From positions 69,200,891-69,264,890 of the forward strand of contig NC_134398.1 in the NCBI RefSeq assembly GCF_050003625.1: a stretch of 64,000 bases of DNA, read 5' to 3'. Of this stretch, positions 35,197-47,529 are shown piece after piece. The translations under genes and the position numbers were made by a program. Within the stretch, counting starts at the first letter, position 1; every line of letters begins with the position of its first letter. A model generated the notes under the pieces. It saw nothing but the letters and a program-made list of their open reading frames with translations, did no database searches and was not told the origin of the DNA. The stretch is from Haematobia irritans (taxonomy: Eukaryota > Arthropoda > Insecta > Diptera > Muscidae).

Positions 35197-35996
35197 AAAT
35201 CGATAACAACACACTTTTATTAGTTTATATAGAATATTTCATTATTTCTCTAATTGTTTCAGGTACAAAATTTATGAGATACCTTTTCCAAAGAAAAGTT
35301 GAATTCCATACACCATTTGATAAAATGCCCCCAAATATGGTAAATTACAAGCTTAAATAAAGAATTAAAAAAATATATTTCATTACATGGTGTTAATTTT
35401 TAACAATTTTCATTATTGCTTCCATTTTTTCCAGCAAGATATGTGAAAAATTACCTACGATGAATAAAAAAGGATAAGTCAAAATGTCCAAACAGCGAGT
35501 TCAAATGAACTACTCTCTGTTCCACGTGGTCATAATTTTTATTCACAAAAACCATTGTATTAAGAACTTTCATCATAAGTTTTTATAATAAAGTACTTTT
35601 GCTTAAAGAAAGTTTAATTTTAATGTATGAAAATTTTCATAATAGTAAAACGGTTTGTTGTTCCTTTAATTATTTAATTTCTCTGTACTGTGGAATGATT
35701 GATTTAAAAATAGTTTAGTCGTCGACATTTTAAAGAGACTGTTAACCACTTTTTATTATCGGGTTTCTCAAAAATAAGCAAGTGAACCCAAAATAATACT
35801 GACTTTTTAACTTGGTAGGGGTATATAAATCTTATGGTGTTGTAAAAATGAACTAAAATACAATGTTATAGATTAACTAATTTAAGAGAATTATAAACTA
35901 GACAAGTTGAAAAAAATCTTAAGGGCTAAATCATGGTCAATATTACTACAGTTTAGTTCATTTTGCAATGGAAAAGGGTGCACTGTTTTTTCAGTG
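35197..35996 (+). mobile_element. CACTG-ended element, partial copy
   Basis: Reverse-oriented relative of 19859-22459, ending TGCACTGTTTTTTCAGTG at 35996. It keeps the exon-like segment after TTGTTTCAG (35264 on), which here is longer and open (TKFMRYLFQRKVEFHTPF) up to GTAAATTAC. The left edge abuts another CAC-type end, GGGTCACTTTTTTTGGGTG, at about 35178-35196. Confidence 0.6.
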
Positions 35997-36498
35997 CATG
36001 CTAAAGTTGAACTACATTACACTCCACATTTTGAGATTTTCATAAAGCGTTGTTAAAACCAGGAAAGTTGAATGCCTTGATGTACTTTTTATTTGCATCC
36101 TTTCATAGATGAAAGAATTAGCAAATAATAGTGAAGAAAATCATTGACGCCTAATCATGGTCATTTTATTAATACAGTAGTTCATTCTTACTATTTTTGT
36201 GAATCGTACGAATTTTTTTTGCGTTAGTTCATATTGAACTTATGTGTACGGTTATTGAACTTTATACTCAGTTTAGTTCATAAAATGTTTGAGACATACT
36301 AACAAAAGGAAAATTTCATTGGGCTGTGGAAAGTTTCGGAAAAATAATAAAATTTAACTGCAAACAAATAATTGTTTTGCAATAAAACTAAGTTAAATTT
36401 AGTGTTACTTTAACTACAGATGTTTTCGGTGTAGTTGTGTTCTTTTGAGGAATTTTATAACAGGTCATTATAGCAGGTAATTGAGATAAACATGGAAT
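35997..36498. other. no gene seen
   Basis: AT-rich, with scattered TAGTTCATT motifs also found in the neighbouring CACTG-ended elements; probably another decayed copy. Confidence 0.4.
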
Positions 36499-37020
36499 CA
36501 CTGAAAAAAATATTTACGTGATATTTGTGATTACGCAACCTACATTTTAAAATGCGCATCATTTCTTTAAAATAATGAAATTTTAATCAAAATAAAGTTT
36601 AGGACACAAATTTTGGAAATGTTAAAATCATATGTCTTTGATCTAAGGCAACTTATCGTTAGAGTAAATTTACTGAAATATTGAATCTTTAGATTTAACT
36701 TAGATAAAAAATACCGCGAAAAGAGGATGGCAATTTGATAAATGAGATCTGTATCATAATTTTAATTTTATTAATCCTAGAATTAAGGCCAGATATGTCG
36801 CTAAAAATGTTTTTATTTTAAAGAAGCCGCATCTTACCAAACTACTGTTTTGGAAGCTCTTTTTTCTGGTTTGTTATAAATTACGAACAATTTCTTTTTG
36901 CTAGAAAATCAGAACTTAGTACCTAATCTTTAAATTATCGGAGGTATTGTTAATGAATGCTTTATGTTTTGGTCAAATTTTGTTTTGGGGATATCGGATA
37001 CTGGATTTTATCTTTAAGTA
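36499..37020 (+). mobile_element. CACTG-ended MITE, family M3, partial
   Basis: Starts CACTGAAAAAAATATTTACG at 36499, then TGATTACGCAACCTACATTT and later CCGCGAAAAGAGGATGGCAA, all shared with 46169-46612 and 47530-47750. The right end is unclear. Confidence 0.5.
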
Positions 37021-37041
37021 AAAAAAAAAAACATCTTTATA

Positions 37042-37273
37042 CACCCAGAGAAGGAATATGATCACCCCAAACATGTTTTAAGAGCAAAATGTTATTTTTG
37101 GACGATGACCATGGAACATTTATGTCGGCAAACATATAAATGGTTGCCGAAATCAGACATATGGTTTTTGAGAAAATAACATGGTTGGCGCAAACATGTT
37201 ATATGTTCTCCGTCCAAAAATAACATTTTGCTCTCGAAACATGGTTGATGTGATCATATTTCTTCCCTGGGTG
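37042..37273. mobile_element. 232-bp MITE with CACCCAG ends
   Basis: CACCCAGAGAAGGAATATGA at 37042 and, reversed, CACCCAGGGAAGAAATATGA at 37273, TA on both sides. The inside is also partly palindromic (AAAATGTTATTTTTGGACG / GTCCAAAAATAACATTTTG). Confidence 0.8.
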
Positions 37274-37473
37274 TATAATCTAAATAATATTGTAATATGA
37301 ATTTACGAGTAATATAACTGAAAAAAATTGAAAGTTGACTTTGACTTCACACATTTGACAAAATTTTTTTGAAAATCGAGTTAATTCAACTAATCGGCCT
37401 TTCACAGTCAAAATAAACTAATGGGACTATAATGAGAAAGTTGAGATATCAAAAAAATTTTTTTTATTAAATA

Positions 37474-39116
37474 ACAAGTATATACGGCCGTAAGTTCGGC
37501 CAGGCCGAATCTTATGTACCCTCCACCATGGATTGCGTAGAAACTTCTACGAAAGACTGTCATCCACAATCGAAATACTTGGGTTGTGGTATCTTAAAAC
37601 TTCTTAACATCGTTTTCTAAATTGTGAGTTAGTCCATACGTGATATATATTAGACAAAAAAGTTATATATAGTTAAGTCTACAAATAATTACGAATCGAT
37701 ATGGACTTTTTGCACGGTACGTAGAGAGCCAGAATTGCAATATGGGGGTCGCTTATTTGGGGGCTATATACAATTATGAACTTGATATGGACCAATTTTT
37801 GTGGTATTGGAAATCGATTTATCTGAGGGATATATATAACTATAGACCGATATGGACCTAGTTAGGCATGGTTGTTAACGACCATATACGTATTACCAAA
37901 TTTCAACTCACTCGGATGAAACTTGGTCCTCCAAGAGCTCCAAAACCAAATCTCGGGATCGGTTTATATGATTATGGAGTGATATGGACCACTTTTGGCA
38001 TGGTTGTTAAATATCATATACGATCACCACGTACCAAATTTCAAGCAGATCGGATGAATTTTGCTTCTCCAAAAGGCACCGGAGGTCAAATCTGGGGATC
38101 GGTTTATATGGGAGCTATATATAATTATGGGCTGATAGGAACCAATTCCTGCATGGTTGTTGGATACCATATACTAACATCAAGTACCAAATTTCAACCG
38201 AATCGGATGAATTTTGCTCTTCCAAGGGGCTCCGGAGGTCAAATCTGGGGATCGGTTTATATGGGGGCTATATATAATTATTGACCGATTTCGACCAATT
38301 TTTACGTACCAAATTTCAACTGAATCAATGAATTTTGGTCTTCCAAGAGGCTTGGGAGGTCAAATCTGGTGATCGGTTTATATGGGGGCTATATATAATT
38401 ATGGACCGATGTGGACCAATTTTTGCATGGTTGTTAGAGACCATATACTAACACCATGTACCAAATTTCAGCCGGATCGGATGAAATTTTCTTCTCTTAG
38501 AGGCCTCGCAAGCCAAATCGGGGGATCGGTTTATATGGGAGCTATATATAATTATGGACCGATGTGGACCAATTTTTGCATGGTTGTTAGAGACCATGTA
38601 CCAAATTTCAGCCGGATCGGATGAAATTTGCTTCTCTTAGAGGCCTCGCAAGCCAAATCGGGGGATCGGTTTATATGGGGGCTATATATAATTATGAACC
38701 GATGTGAACCAATTTTTGCATGGTTGTTAGAGACCATATGCTAACACCATGTACTAAATTTCAGCCGGTTTGGATGAAATTTGCTTCTCTTAGAGGCCTC
38801 GCAAGCCAAATTTGGGGGTCCGTTTATATGGGGGCTATACGTAAAAGTGGACCGATATGGACCGAAGTGGACATTTGCAATACCATCCGACCTACATCAA
38901 TAACAACTACTTGTGCCAAGTTACAAGTCGATAGCTTGTTTCGTTTGGAAGTTAGCGTGATTTCAACAGACGGACGGACCTGCTCAGATAGACTCAGAAT
39001 TTCACCACGACCCAGAATATATATACTTTATGGGGTCTTAGAGCAATATTTCTATGTGTTGCAAACGGAATGACAAATTTAATATACCCCCCATCCTATG
39101 AGGGAGGGTATAAAAA
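37474..39116 (-). repeat. 150-bp tandem array element, copy 3
   Basis: Reverse orientation: starts with GTATATACGGCCGTAAGTTC and CCCTCCACCATGG, ends GAGGGAGGGTATA. About eight units of the TATATAATTATGGACCGAT kind. Long plus-strand frames reading GSVYMGAIYNYGPIWTNF arise because three units are near a multiple of three; they are not genes. Confidence 0.85.
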
Positions 39117-40546
39117 TTAGTAAATAAATATTCAAGAACATTTATCAGACAAAATTAATTTTTACATTTATTCAAAAATTGTACTTTTGAGGAAAAAGAT
39201 GCAGTTCGAAATAGCATAAATGTATTTAGCTACCATGTTGAAGATGGTTGCATTTGTGGTATAATTTACCTAATTTTAAGAAATTCATAACAATTTTGTG
39301 GTGATCACAAATTTGGTAAGTTTTTATGCTTCATTTATGTATAACTTTTCTTCATTATTTATTTCATTTAACTAACGTATAAAAAATTATTAAAATCAAG
39401 AAAGCTTTCTCATATTGGAGAAATTTGTACATAAACATAATAATATATGAAGTCAAATAAAGTTTAATTGGCTTTAGTGACCTATTTTTGAGAGTAAAAA
39501 GCAACGCTAGATACGTCAATAATCTACAATAATGGTTGTTGTGCATATGATATATCTTGGCCACTTTATATCTAAATGATTCTCTTGAGATATATTGGGC
39601 CAGGTTTGTTTTCATTACATATATGACACTCTTACTCACTCTTGTGATAAAAAGGGATATACCACCAATTAGATTTAAGTAACAACTGCGCTGAACTTCC
39701 TAATCATATCTGCACAAAGAATTTATTGACAGATATCCAGGGGTTTGTCCTTTTGTTTTTTTTTAGGTAGTAAATTCAAGCAATTGTATTCATTCCCATC
39801 TGAATTTATTATTGGATGAAGTGGGTGACAATAATAACAAATTGAAGGTTTATGTTATAACATTATTGTGATCTGAACACTTCATCAAGGTATGCATGTA
39901 AAAGCAGTATGGTGTTTTTTTATTATGCGTGTCACTTACAACCAAGCTCGATGTCCTGACATTGTGATTCTGGACAATGTCCATACATAAAAGAAGTTCA
40001 AGTGCTAATACAAGTCTCTATTTTGTCCTTCCAGCATTCGATCTGTCTGTGACCATAATCACTATAATTGGTTGTCATCGTCGTCTTCTCTGTCTGTTCC
40101 ATCCATTTTCATTCCGGTTGTTGTTGGTACGTGACTGGAATACACTGTTCTAACCATGAAGGTGGTTGCCTTTCTTACAAGGGAGATGAATTGCCACAGC
40201 AAACCTCTATATACTTATCTCTTCCGTTATGGTGGTAGACATTTTTAAAAGGAGGGGGATGGATTGAAGAAAAATTCATTATGTTGTCACATTGTATTTA
40301 AGCCACATACATAATTATCATCATCCAAAATTAATATTCATTTTAATTTATTGCTGGCAATCTTTAGATAGCTACCTGAAAGTAGCATTAAATCATTTCC
40401 ATCATGGTTGGAAGGAAGCACAATTTACACAGTTTCCCATGTTAATTATAAAATATGATTTCAAAAATAATTATGCATTTGATACCAATTAAACCACAAA
40501 AATTTAACCTACTATGAGAAAATTTAGGTTTGTTTTTTAACATTTA
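39117..40546. other. no gene seen
   Basis: About 1.4 kb of AT-rich sequence with short random frames only. It is one of the few stretches here without recognisable repeats and may be unique sequence. Confidence 0.5.
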
Positions 40547-40771
40547 AAGGTGAGTATTAAGTTCGAGTTTAGCCGCTAAAGTGAAAACTAAATCAGTAAG
40601 AAAAGGCAAAAAATTGTACACATTTGTTCCAAATTTTATTATAACTTGATGGGGGAACAGTCCAAAGCAAATTTTTACAAAGGTTTTATTCCTCAAAATG
40701 GATTATTAAAGAAAAGTAATCGTGAAAAAATGACGATTTTAGCGGCTAAACTCGAACTTAATACCCACCTT
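40547..40771. mobile_element. 225-bp MITE with AAGGTGAGTATTAAGTTCG ends
   Basis: AAGGTGAGTATTAAGTTCGA at 40547 and reversed AAGGTGGGTATTAAGTTCGA at 40771, continuing as GTTTAGCCGCTAAA on both sides. A short relative of the snap-back at 18933-19309 and of pieces embedded in TPE copies. Confidence 0.8.
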
Positions 40772-40852
40772 AAAGAAGAATTTAACTACAAAATATATTA
40801 CCATGGATGACTTAAAGAAGAATTTAACTACAAAATATATTACCATGGATGA
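40769..40852. repeat. perfect 42-bp tandem duplication
   Basis: CTTAAAGAAGAATTTAACTA ... CCATGGATGA occurs twice in direct succession (40769-40810 and 40811-40852) without a mismatch, beginning in the last bases of the MITE. A recent event. Confidence 0.9.
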
Positions 40853-40959
40853 CTCGATAAAAATGAGTAGATTTTTTGTAATCCTTGGTGATCAAACTTA
40901 ACATTGTTATCCGCTATCATAGGCAAATATAGAGAATAGCAGCGAATTTCTTATATCCG

Positions 40960-41515
40960 CAAAGGATTAATTCGTTGGACTAAGATGTTGCGGGTCCAAT
41001 CTTAAATACCCAACACCAAATAATATAATTGTTTCCTTTGAAAACTCTTCATCGGGTAACAAATGTAGAAAATATGTTAAAAATTCAGGTAGTTTTGATG
41101 ACAGATACTCTGTCAAGCAAACATATATACCAACACATGGAAATCGGAAGGCTTAACACATGGGACTATACCAAACCATGAACCAATCCACACCATATTC
41201 GCTACACCTATTTACGGACTTAAAATGCCTCTAAATTTTGAATTTCAGAGAAATCGGATAAAAATTGATTGAAATGAAATCCGGAGATCGGCCTATATTG
41301 GGGTATATACAAATATGAGGATGGCCCCATACATCTAGATTTAAAATTTCAGGCAAATCGGATACAAATTGCCGTTTCCAAAATCCCAATAAATCAAATT
41401 AGGAGATCGATCTATATGAAGGAAATACCGACCATCTTCAGCATACTTGTTTATGAATCCAAAATACCTTTAGATTTTAAACTTTCAGAAAAATCGGATA
41501 ATACTTGAGTTGTCT
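40960..41515 (+). repeat. third array-type element, truncated
   Basis: Starts GTTGCGGGTCCAATCTTAAA then TACCCAACACCA, with two or three degenerate units containing AAATCGGATA and GGAGATCG. Style as the other arrays but sequence different. Cut on the right by a TPE fragment. Confidence 0.55.
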
Positions 41516-41516
41516 A

Positions 41517-41667
41517 TACTGTTAGAAAAATATATTTTTCATATGTTCCGATGTAAACAAAATGTGTGCTCGGGCATAATTTTTTAAACACAATATGTTT
41601 AAGTACAAAAATAGAATGTTCATAAATTAGCATAAAATGTTTGCGACACATATGTTAATATGTTAGA
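41517..41667 (+). mobile_element. TPE 5' fragment
   Basis: TACTGTTAGAAAAATATATT through TATGTTAATATGTTAGAATT matches the first 150 bp of TPE copies. The rest is missing; a SINE follows directly. Confidence 0.7.
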
Positions 41668-42332
41668 ATTAACATTGCTATCGTGGTGCATGCCCGCCTT
41701 GCATACACAAGGTCGTGGGTTCGAACCCAGCTTCGACCAAACACCAAAAAGTTTTTCAGCGGTGGATTATCCTACGGCCGACCGGACATATCGCCCAACG
41801 GACATTTCGCCCAAAATGATTTTTGGGCGTTATGACCTCCAATGGGGCGGTCACATCGCCCAATTTTAGTTTGGGCTTTATGTCCTCCCTCATCGCGGTC
41901 ATATGTCCCAAAAAATAGGCGGTCAAAACGCCCAATATTTTATGGGGAAAATAATGTCGGAATACAAATCAAAAACTGTCCTAAATGAAGTAGTTTTGAT
42001 CCCCAATTTTGGTTAACTAAATACGTACGGTATTTAATTCAAAATGCCGTAACTAGAAAGACAGTGCAGATCTCGTGGTCTATAAGAAAATTAAGGAGAA
42101 AATGGTGCAAAACGCTCCACAAAGTCCCCAAGAACTTGTCAAATCAGAACATATGAGTGAATACTAAATGTGCGAAAGTGTGCCGGAAAAGATATTTTAG
42201 CAAACCACTATTATGGAAGCCGATTTGGCATACAGTCTCTTTGTGTTCCAACCCAGTAACTGAAATAATGAAAGAATGAAATATGGATGATGGAGATGCT
42301 ATTGTTTTATTGATGTCCCTTTTTCGGTCGTT

Positions 42333-42702
42333 GTTAAATTCATCACATTCAGTTCGTCCTCAAATCCTAGCGACTTTCAGTTTATTATCTTGTTCTCAAC
42401 ATTAAAATTGGAAAGAGATGAGATGATCGACGTGCTGCTGATGGGTACTTGAAAAAAATCGCGCGCGCGATCATCTCATCTGCCTCCAAATCGCGCGCGC
42501 GAATCCTTTTTTAAATTCATCACATTCAGTTCATCCTCACATTCTTGCAACTTTCGTTTTATTATCTTGTTCTAAACATTAAAATTGGAAAGAGATGAGA
42601 TGATCGATGTGCTGCTGATGGGTACTTGAAATAAATCGCACGCGCGATTTTTTTCACGTACCCATCAGCAGCACATCGATCATCTCATCACTTTCCAATT
42701 TT
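42333..42702. repeat. duplicated unit and 45-bp hairpin with a CG core
   Basis: A unit of about 178 bp (TTAAATTCATCACATTCAGT ... GCTGCTGATGGGTACTTGAA) occurs twice in tandem. The second copy continues into its own inverse: arms 42581-42625 and 42658-42702 match at 44 of 45 bases. The loop holds AAATCGCACGCGCGATTT, itself a hairpin. The first copy has TCGCGCGCGCGA at about 42459. Confidence 0.85.
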
Positions 42703-43068
42703 CAGTTTAATATACATAATTTTCAATTCAGCATTTGTGTGGTTTGTTCAAAAGAAAAAAATTATCAATTTCCGAATTTTCATGTTTCAATATATAAATT
42801 CAAATGTCTTGGAGCTTAAACCGACCTATTTCACGAGCGAAATAGGTCTTCGTAGTGCCACTTTAGCCGCTTTACCATTTCAATCGTACGCTGAGAAGAA
42901 AAATGGTCAAAAATTATGTTCCAGTCAAAAACAATTAAAACAAACGATGAAGCCAAGATATGCTAGTTTTACATCTTCTTCCAGCATATACAATAAAAGC
43001 AGGATTCGATATTTGTCAATAAGAGGCATATCTATCTATTAGATATTAAAAAAAAAAATTAATGGATA

Positions 43069-44045
43069 CACGCTCACAAAAAATCGCTTCTGTAACATAT
43101 ACTCCCAAACATATTTTGCTTCAAGCATATACATTTTTGGGTATTGCCCAAACATTTATATGTTTGATCTCTACCAATATATAATATGTTTGAAAGCATA
43201 TTGGTCTAAACAATATATGTTTGGGTAGTCTAAGTTCCAAACATTTTGTATTTTTGCATCCAAATTCAATAATGTTGTCTTCCAAAAAACAATATGTTAT
43301 TATGTGACCATATAATATGTTTGGAAGCATTTTGCACCCAAAAATATTATATGCTTAAAAATAAATTTTCCCAAACAATATTGTGCTCAAAATTTTATTT
43401 ATTTATTTATATATTTACAATCATAATGAATTATGAAAATAAACAGGTAATATAGGTGCTAACAACATAGGTTTTCGACCTGAATGCTCAAAATTTTGTT
43501 TCTGCCCAATTGTATATTCCCCGACATCTTTCTCACTTCCACGAGATTTTTTAGTTCTTAGCACCTTTTTCTGTAATACAAACATTGTAGAAGAAATTAT
43601 TCAATTGTATGATTTTTTTATTTTAATTTTACCTTTTGCCGGACGGGGATTCGAACAGCGGACCACACAGTTTGTAAGGATCAAAGAAGTAGCTGATCAA
43701 TTGCCCAAGGAAAAATAAAATGTTAATTTTGTAATAACAAGCAACAACCACCAACTTAATTCAATATCGCTCCCTGTTAAATAGAGCTCCAAGCTACTAA
43801 ACACATATATGTTTATAGGCTATTTCTAAATTAATATATGTTTGCATCCAAGCATATTATATTTACAAACATTTTATGTCCCAAACATAATATGTTCTAA
43901 CATATTAACATATATGTCCCAAACATGTTATGTTAGTTTATGAACATTATATGTTTGCACTCAAAAATATTGTGTTTAAAAATTTGTGTTCCAAACATAT
44001 AATGTTTATAGCCAAATATATGAAAAACAGTCTTTTTCATCCGTG
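43069..44045 (-). mobile_element. TPE element copy E, decayed
   Basis: CACGCTCACAAAAAATCGCT at 43069 to TTTTTCATCCGTG at 44045, TA on both sides. Only part of one tRNA-like module remains (about 43638-43688, minus: CGCTGTTCGAATCCCCG). Nested in the foldback element. Confidence 0.7.
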
Positions 44046-44551
44046 TAGATGAAGTAATCATATATAGCTTTTGAATGATTTAAAAAAAAAAATATTTTGT
44101 TATTTTTAACTATTGTTTATATTCAATTATATTCAAACGGTCATAACACCCACATTTTTTTATGGGGCTTATGACCGCGATGAGGGATGACATAAAGTCC
44201 AATGGGGCGATGTGACCGCCCCATTGGAGGTCATAACGCCCAAAAATCATTTTGGGCGAAATGTCCGTTGGGGGATATGTCCGGTCGCCTATCCCACCTC
44301 AGTAATGCTGGTGACATTTCCGAGTTTTTCAAAGCTTCTCTAAGTGGTTTTACTGCAATGTGGAACGCCGTTCGGACTCGGCTATAAAAAGGAGGTTCCT
44401 TGTCATTGAGCTTAACATAGAATCGGGCAGCACTCGGTGATAAGAGAGAAGTTCACCCCTGTGGTATCACAATGGACTGAATAGTCTAAGTGAGCCTGAT
44501 GCATCGGGCTGCCACTATACCTAACCTAACCTAACCTAACCTAACCATATA

Positions 44552-45485
44552 AAGGGTGATTTGTTAAGAGCTTGATAACTTTTTTTAAAAAAAAAACGCA
44601 TAAAATTTGCAAAATCTCATCGGTTTTTTATTTGAAACGTTAGATTGGTCCATGACATTTACTTTTTGAAGATAATTTCATTTAAATGTTGACCGCGGCT
44701 GCGTCTTAGGTGGTCCATTCGGAAAGTCCAATTTTGGGCAACTTTTTCGAGCATTTCGGCCGGAATAGCCCGAATTTCTTCGGAAATGTTGTCTTCCAAA
44801 GCTGGAATAGTTGCTGGCTTATTTCTGTAGACTTTAGACTTGACGTAGCCCCACAAAAAATAGTCTAAAGGCGTCAAATCGCATGATCTTGGTGGCCAAC
44901 TTACCGGTCCATTTCTTGAGATGAATTGTTCTCCGAAGTTTTCCCTCAAAATGGCCATAGAATCGCGAGCTGTGTGGCATGTAGCGCCATCTTGTTGAAA
45001 CCACATGTCAACCAAGTTCAGTTCTTCCATTTTTGGCAACAAAAAGTTTGTTAGCATCGAACGATAGCGATCGCCATTCACCGTAACGTTGCGTCCAACA
45101 GCATCTTTGAAAAAATACGGTCCAATGATTCCACCAGCGTACAAACCACACCAAACAGTGCATTTTTCGGGATGCATGGGCAGTTCTTGAACGGCTTCTG
45201 GTTGCTCTTCACTCCAAATGCGGCAATTTTGCTTATTTACGTAGCCATTCAACCAGAAATGAGCCTCATCGCTGAACAAAATTTGTCGATAAAAAAGCGG
45301 ATTTTCTGCCAACTTTTCTAGGGCCCATTCACTGAAAATTCGACGTTGTGGCTCGTTAGTAAGTCTATTCATGATGAAATGTCAAAGCATACTGAGCATC
45401 TTTCTCTTTGACACCATGTCTGAAATCCCACGTGATCTGTCAAATACTAATGCATGAAAATCCTAACCTCAAAAGAATCACCCTT
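44552..45485 (-). mobile_element. mariner-like deletion derivative, copy 3 (934 bp)
   Basis: AAGGGTGATT ends, TA at 44550-44551 and 45486-45487. It lacks 372 bp relative to the intact copy (equivalent to 14075-14446), with a GC microhomology at the join. Different breakpoints from copy 2. Confidence 0.93.
44659..45372 (-). CDS. mariner-like transposase without DNA-binding half, in frame
   Basis: 237 residues. The start codon and first seven codons (MNRLTNE) are fused in frame to PQRRIFSEWALEKL, because 372 bp, exactly 124 codons, are gone. All three catalytic aspartates are kept (SDEAHF, QQDGATCHTA, SCDLTP). The helix-turn-helix domains needed for end binding are missing. If made, the protein might dimerise with full-length transposase and inhibit it; that is inference. 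Otherwise it is a fossil. Confidence 0.85.
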   Translation of the reverse strand: MNRLTNEPQRRIFSEWALEKLAENPLFYRQILFSDEAHFWLNGYVNKQNCRIWSEEQPEAVQELPMHPEKCTVWCGLYAGGIIGPYFFKDAVGRNVTVNGDRYRSMLTNFLLPKMEELNLVDMWFQQDGATCHTARDSMAILRENFGEQFISRNGPVSWPPRSCDLTPLDYFLWGYVKSKVYRNKPATIPALEDNISEEIRAIPAEMLEKVAQNWTFRMDHLRRSRGQHLNEIIFKK

Positions 45486-45487
45486 TA

Positions 45488-46168
45488 TATCTTTCGTCCG
45501 ATTTATACTCATATGACCACAGAGGCCAATTTTTAACTCCGATTTAGTTGAAATTTTGCGCAGGGAGTAGAATTAGCATTTTAGCTATGTGTGCTAAATT
45601 TTATTGAAATCGGTTCAGATTTAGATATAGCTCCCATATATAGCTTTCGCCCGATTTACACTCATATGACCACAGAGGCCAATTTGTTGCTCCGATTTAG
45701 TTGACATTTTGCACAGGGAGTAGAATTAGCATTGTAGCTATGCGTGCCAAATTTGGTTGAAATCGGTTCAGATTTAGATATATCTCCCATATATTGCTTT
45801 CGCCCGATTTACACTCATATGACCACAGAGGCCGATTTTTAACTCCGATTTAGTTGAAATTTTGCAAAGGGAGTAGAATTAGCATTGTAGTTATGCGTGC
45901 CAAGTTTGGTTGACATCGCTTCAGATTTAGATATAGCTCCCATATATATGTTTTTCTGATTTCGACAAAATACCAACATTTTCCTTGTTTTTTACTAACA
46001 TTGTGTTTCACCCTAGTGCATTAGCCGACTTAAATTTTGAGTCTATAGATTTTGTAGAAGTCTATCAAATTCTGTCCAGATCGAGTGATATTTAAGTGTA
46101 TGTATTTGGAACAAACCTTTATATATAGCCCCCAACACATATAGCGGATGTGATATGGTATCGAAAAT
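45488..46168 (-). repeat. second array family, fragment
   Basis: Three units of about 150 bp with CTTTCGCCCGATTTACACTC, ATGACCACAGAGGCC and GGGAGTAGAATTAGCATTGT, the reverse complement of the units at 60801-62486. Confidence 0.8.
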
Positions 46169-46612
46169 TTAGACTTATATTTACGTGATATTAAAGATTA
46201 CGCAACCTAAATTTTAGGATGCAAAATTTACAAAATATCAAGGACAAATTTCTTTAAAATAATGAAATTTTAATTAAAACAATGTTTATAATCTCTGCTT
46301 CAAAAAATGTTTTCATAAAATTTAGGACGAACATTTTGTAAAATAAAAAACGTTAAAAGGGCATGTCTTGGAACTAAAGCTAATTTTCCTTAAAATAAAG
46401 AAACACATTTTTGATTTAAAGAAATTGTTCTTAAATTAACTGAAATATTGAAACTTTAGATTTAAATAGAAACGCTTTAAATATAGGCTAAGATTTAGGT
46501 TGAAGATTTAGCGTCCTTGGTTTAAAGTTTTTTTTGAAATTAAGAAAACATTTTTTACTTTGAAGTATCCGTTATAATATTGATTTTTTAGATTGGCATT
46601 TGTTTGTACGTG

Positions 46613-47529
46613 CACGCAAAGAAAAAAAACGTTTGGAAAACGTGTACCGAAAACGTTTTTCTTTTGTTAGAGTTTTTTGAATTGCTTCGAAAATTTTAAA
46701 CTTTTATCACCAAAAAAATTCGTTTGTTACAAAGTTTTTATTTTTTCAATAAAAAAAGTTATTTTTGAAACAACAACAGAGTCCATTTCGTTTATATCAA
46801 ACACTGTTCTTTTCTGACTTTTGGTCTTTAATAAAACACATTTTACAGTTCAAAATTTAATATAGTACAATGTAATGTTGAACATTTTTTTCGGAATCTT
46901 CCGAACATATGTAGAATGTATGTAAAAAAAAAAAAAAAAAAACAAAAAAACTTTGGTCGAAGCAGGGATCGAACCCACGACCCTTGGCATGAGAGTCAGA
47001 CGTAGCAACCACTGCTCCACGGTGCCAAACTAAATGTTTGTTTCTGTTAAACAAACTTTGTTTATTCGGTTCGTGGGCGCCGCAAGCTATGCTATATAAA
47101 TATAACTTATATGGATATTTATCTATTGATGACCATAACAGGTACATAGCTCAGTGGTTAGTGTGTTGGCTTACAAAGTGCATGGTCCGCGGTTCGATTC
47201 TCCGTCCAGGCGAAAGGTAAAAAAATTTTAAAAATTTATAAAATCGTATAATTTCTTCTACATTGTTTGTATTACAGAAAAAGGTGCTAAGAACTAACAA
47301 TCTTCGTGGAAGTGAGAAAGATGTGAGGGAAAATGCAATTAGCCAGAAAAAAAATTTTTTGAGTTAGTCTTTATGAAATGGTTTTTACATCCTGGAAAAG
47401 AATAAACGTTTATCACAAAAAGTATATACTTTTCTTCCAAATACACTTCCTTACAGCGAAAAGCAAATGAGAAACGAACTTTGTTTGTCTAAAATTTCGT
47501 TTGGGAGGAAAGAATTATTTTTTTGCGTG
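46613..47529 (+). mobile_element. element G, short TPE relative with CACGCAAA ends
   Basis: CACGCAAAGAAAAAAAACGT at 46613 to TTTTTTTGCGTG at 47529, TG on both sides. Its core is the TPE tRNA pair and flanks. A second copy lies at 51550-52448. Confidence 0.8.
46955..47211. other. divergent tRNA-like pair in element G, with mini-intron downstream
   Basis: Minus module 46955-47027 (own strand: GGCACCGTGGAGCAGTGGTT ... GGGTTCGATCCC). Plus module 47141-47211 (GGTACATAGCTCAGTGGTTA ... CGGTTCGATTCTCCG), the most tRNA-like of all, with a textbook A box. Spacer 113 bases with CGTGGGCGCCGCAAGCTATG and CTATATAAAT, about 45 bp upstream of the plus module. A 61-base intron-like segment follows (47217-47277). 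Confidence 0.75.

Larger units (their letters stand above)
41773..44289. mobile_element. foldback element with 125-bp inverted ends
   Basis: Inverted ends begin GACCGGACATATCGCCCAAC and run about 125 bp with few mismatches, rich in TTGGGCG. Target duplication TATCC at 41768-41772 and 44290-44294. The inside has a GC-rich hairpin region and a nested TPE (43069-44045). A 101-residue frame at 42737-43042 is not recognisable. Superfamily not assigned. Confidence 0.8.
41668..44547 (+). mobile_element. tRNA-derived SINE, copy 2, split by a foldback element
   Basis: SINE head at 41668-41772 (GCCCGCCTTGCATACACAAG, GGTCGTGGGTTCGAACCC), body and tail at 44290-44547 ending in five CCTAA units. The two halves join exactly when the insertion 41773-44289 and one TATCC are removed. 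Confidence 0.9.

Noticed and set aside
42737..43042. 101-residue frame inside the foldback element
   Set aside because: No recognisable domain, low-complexity end, not in other copies seen here.
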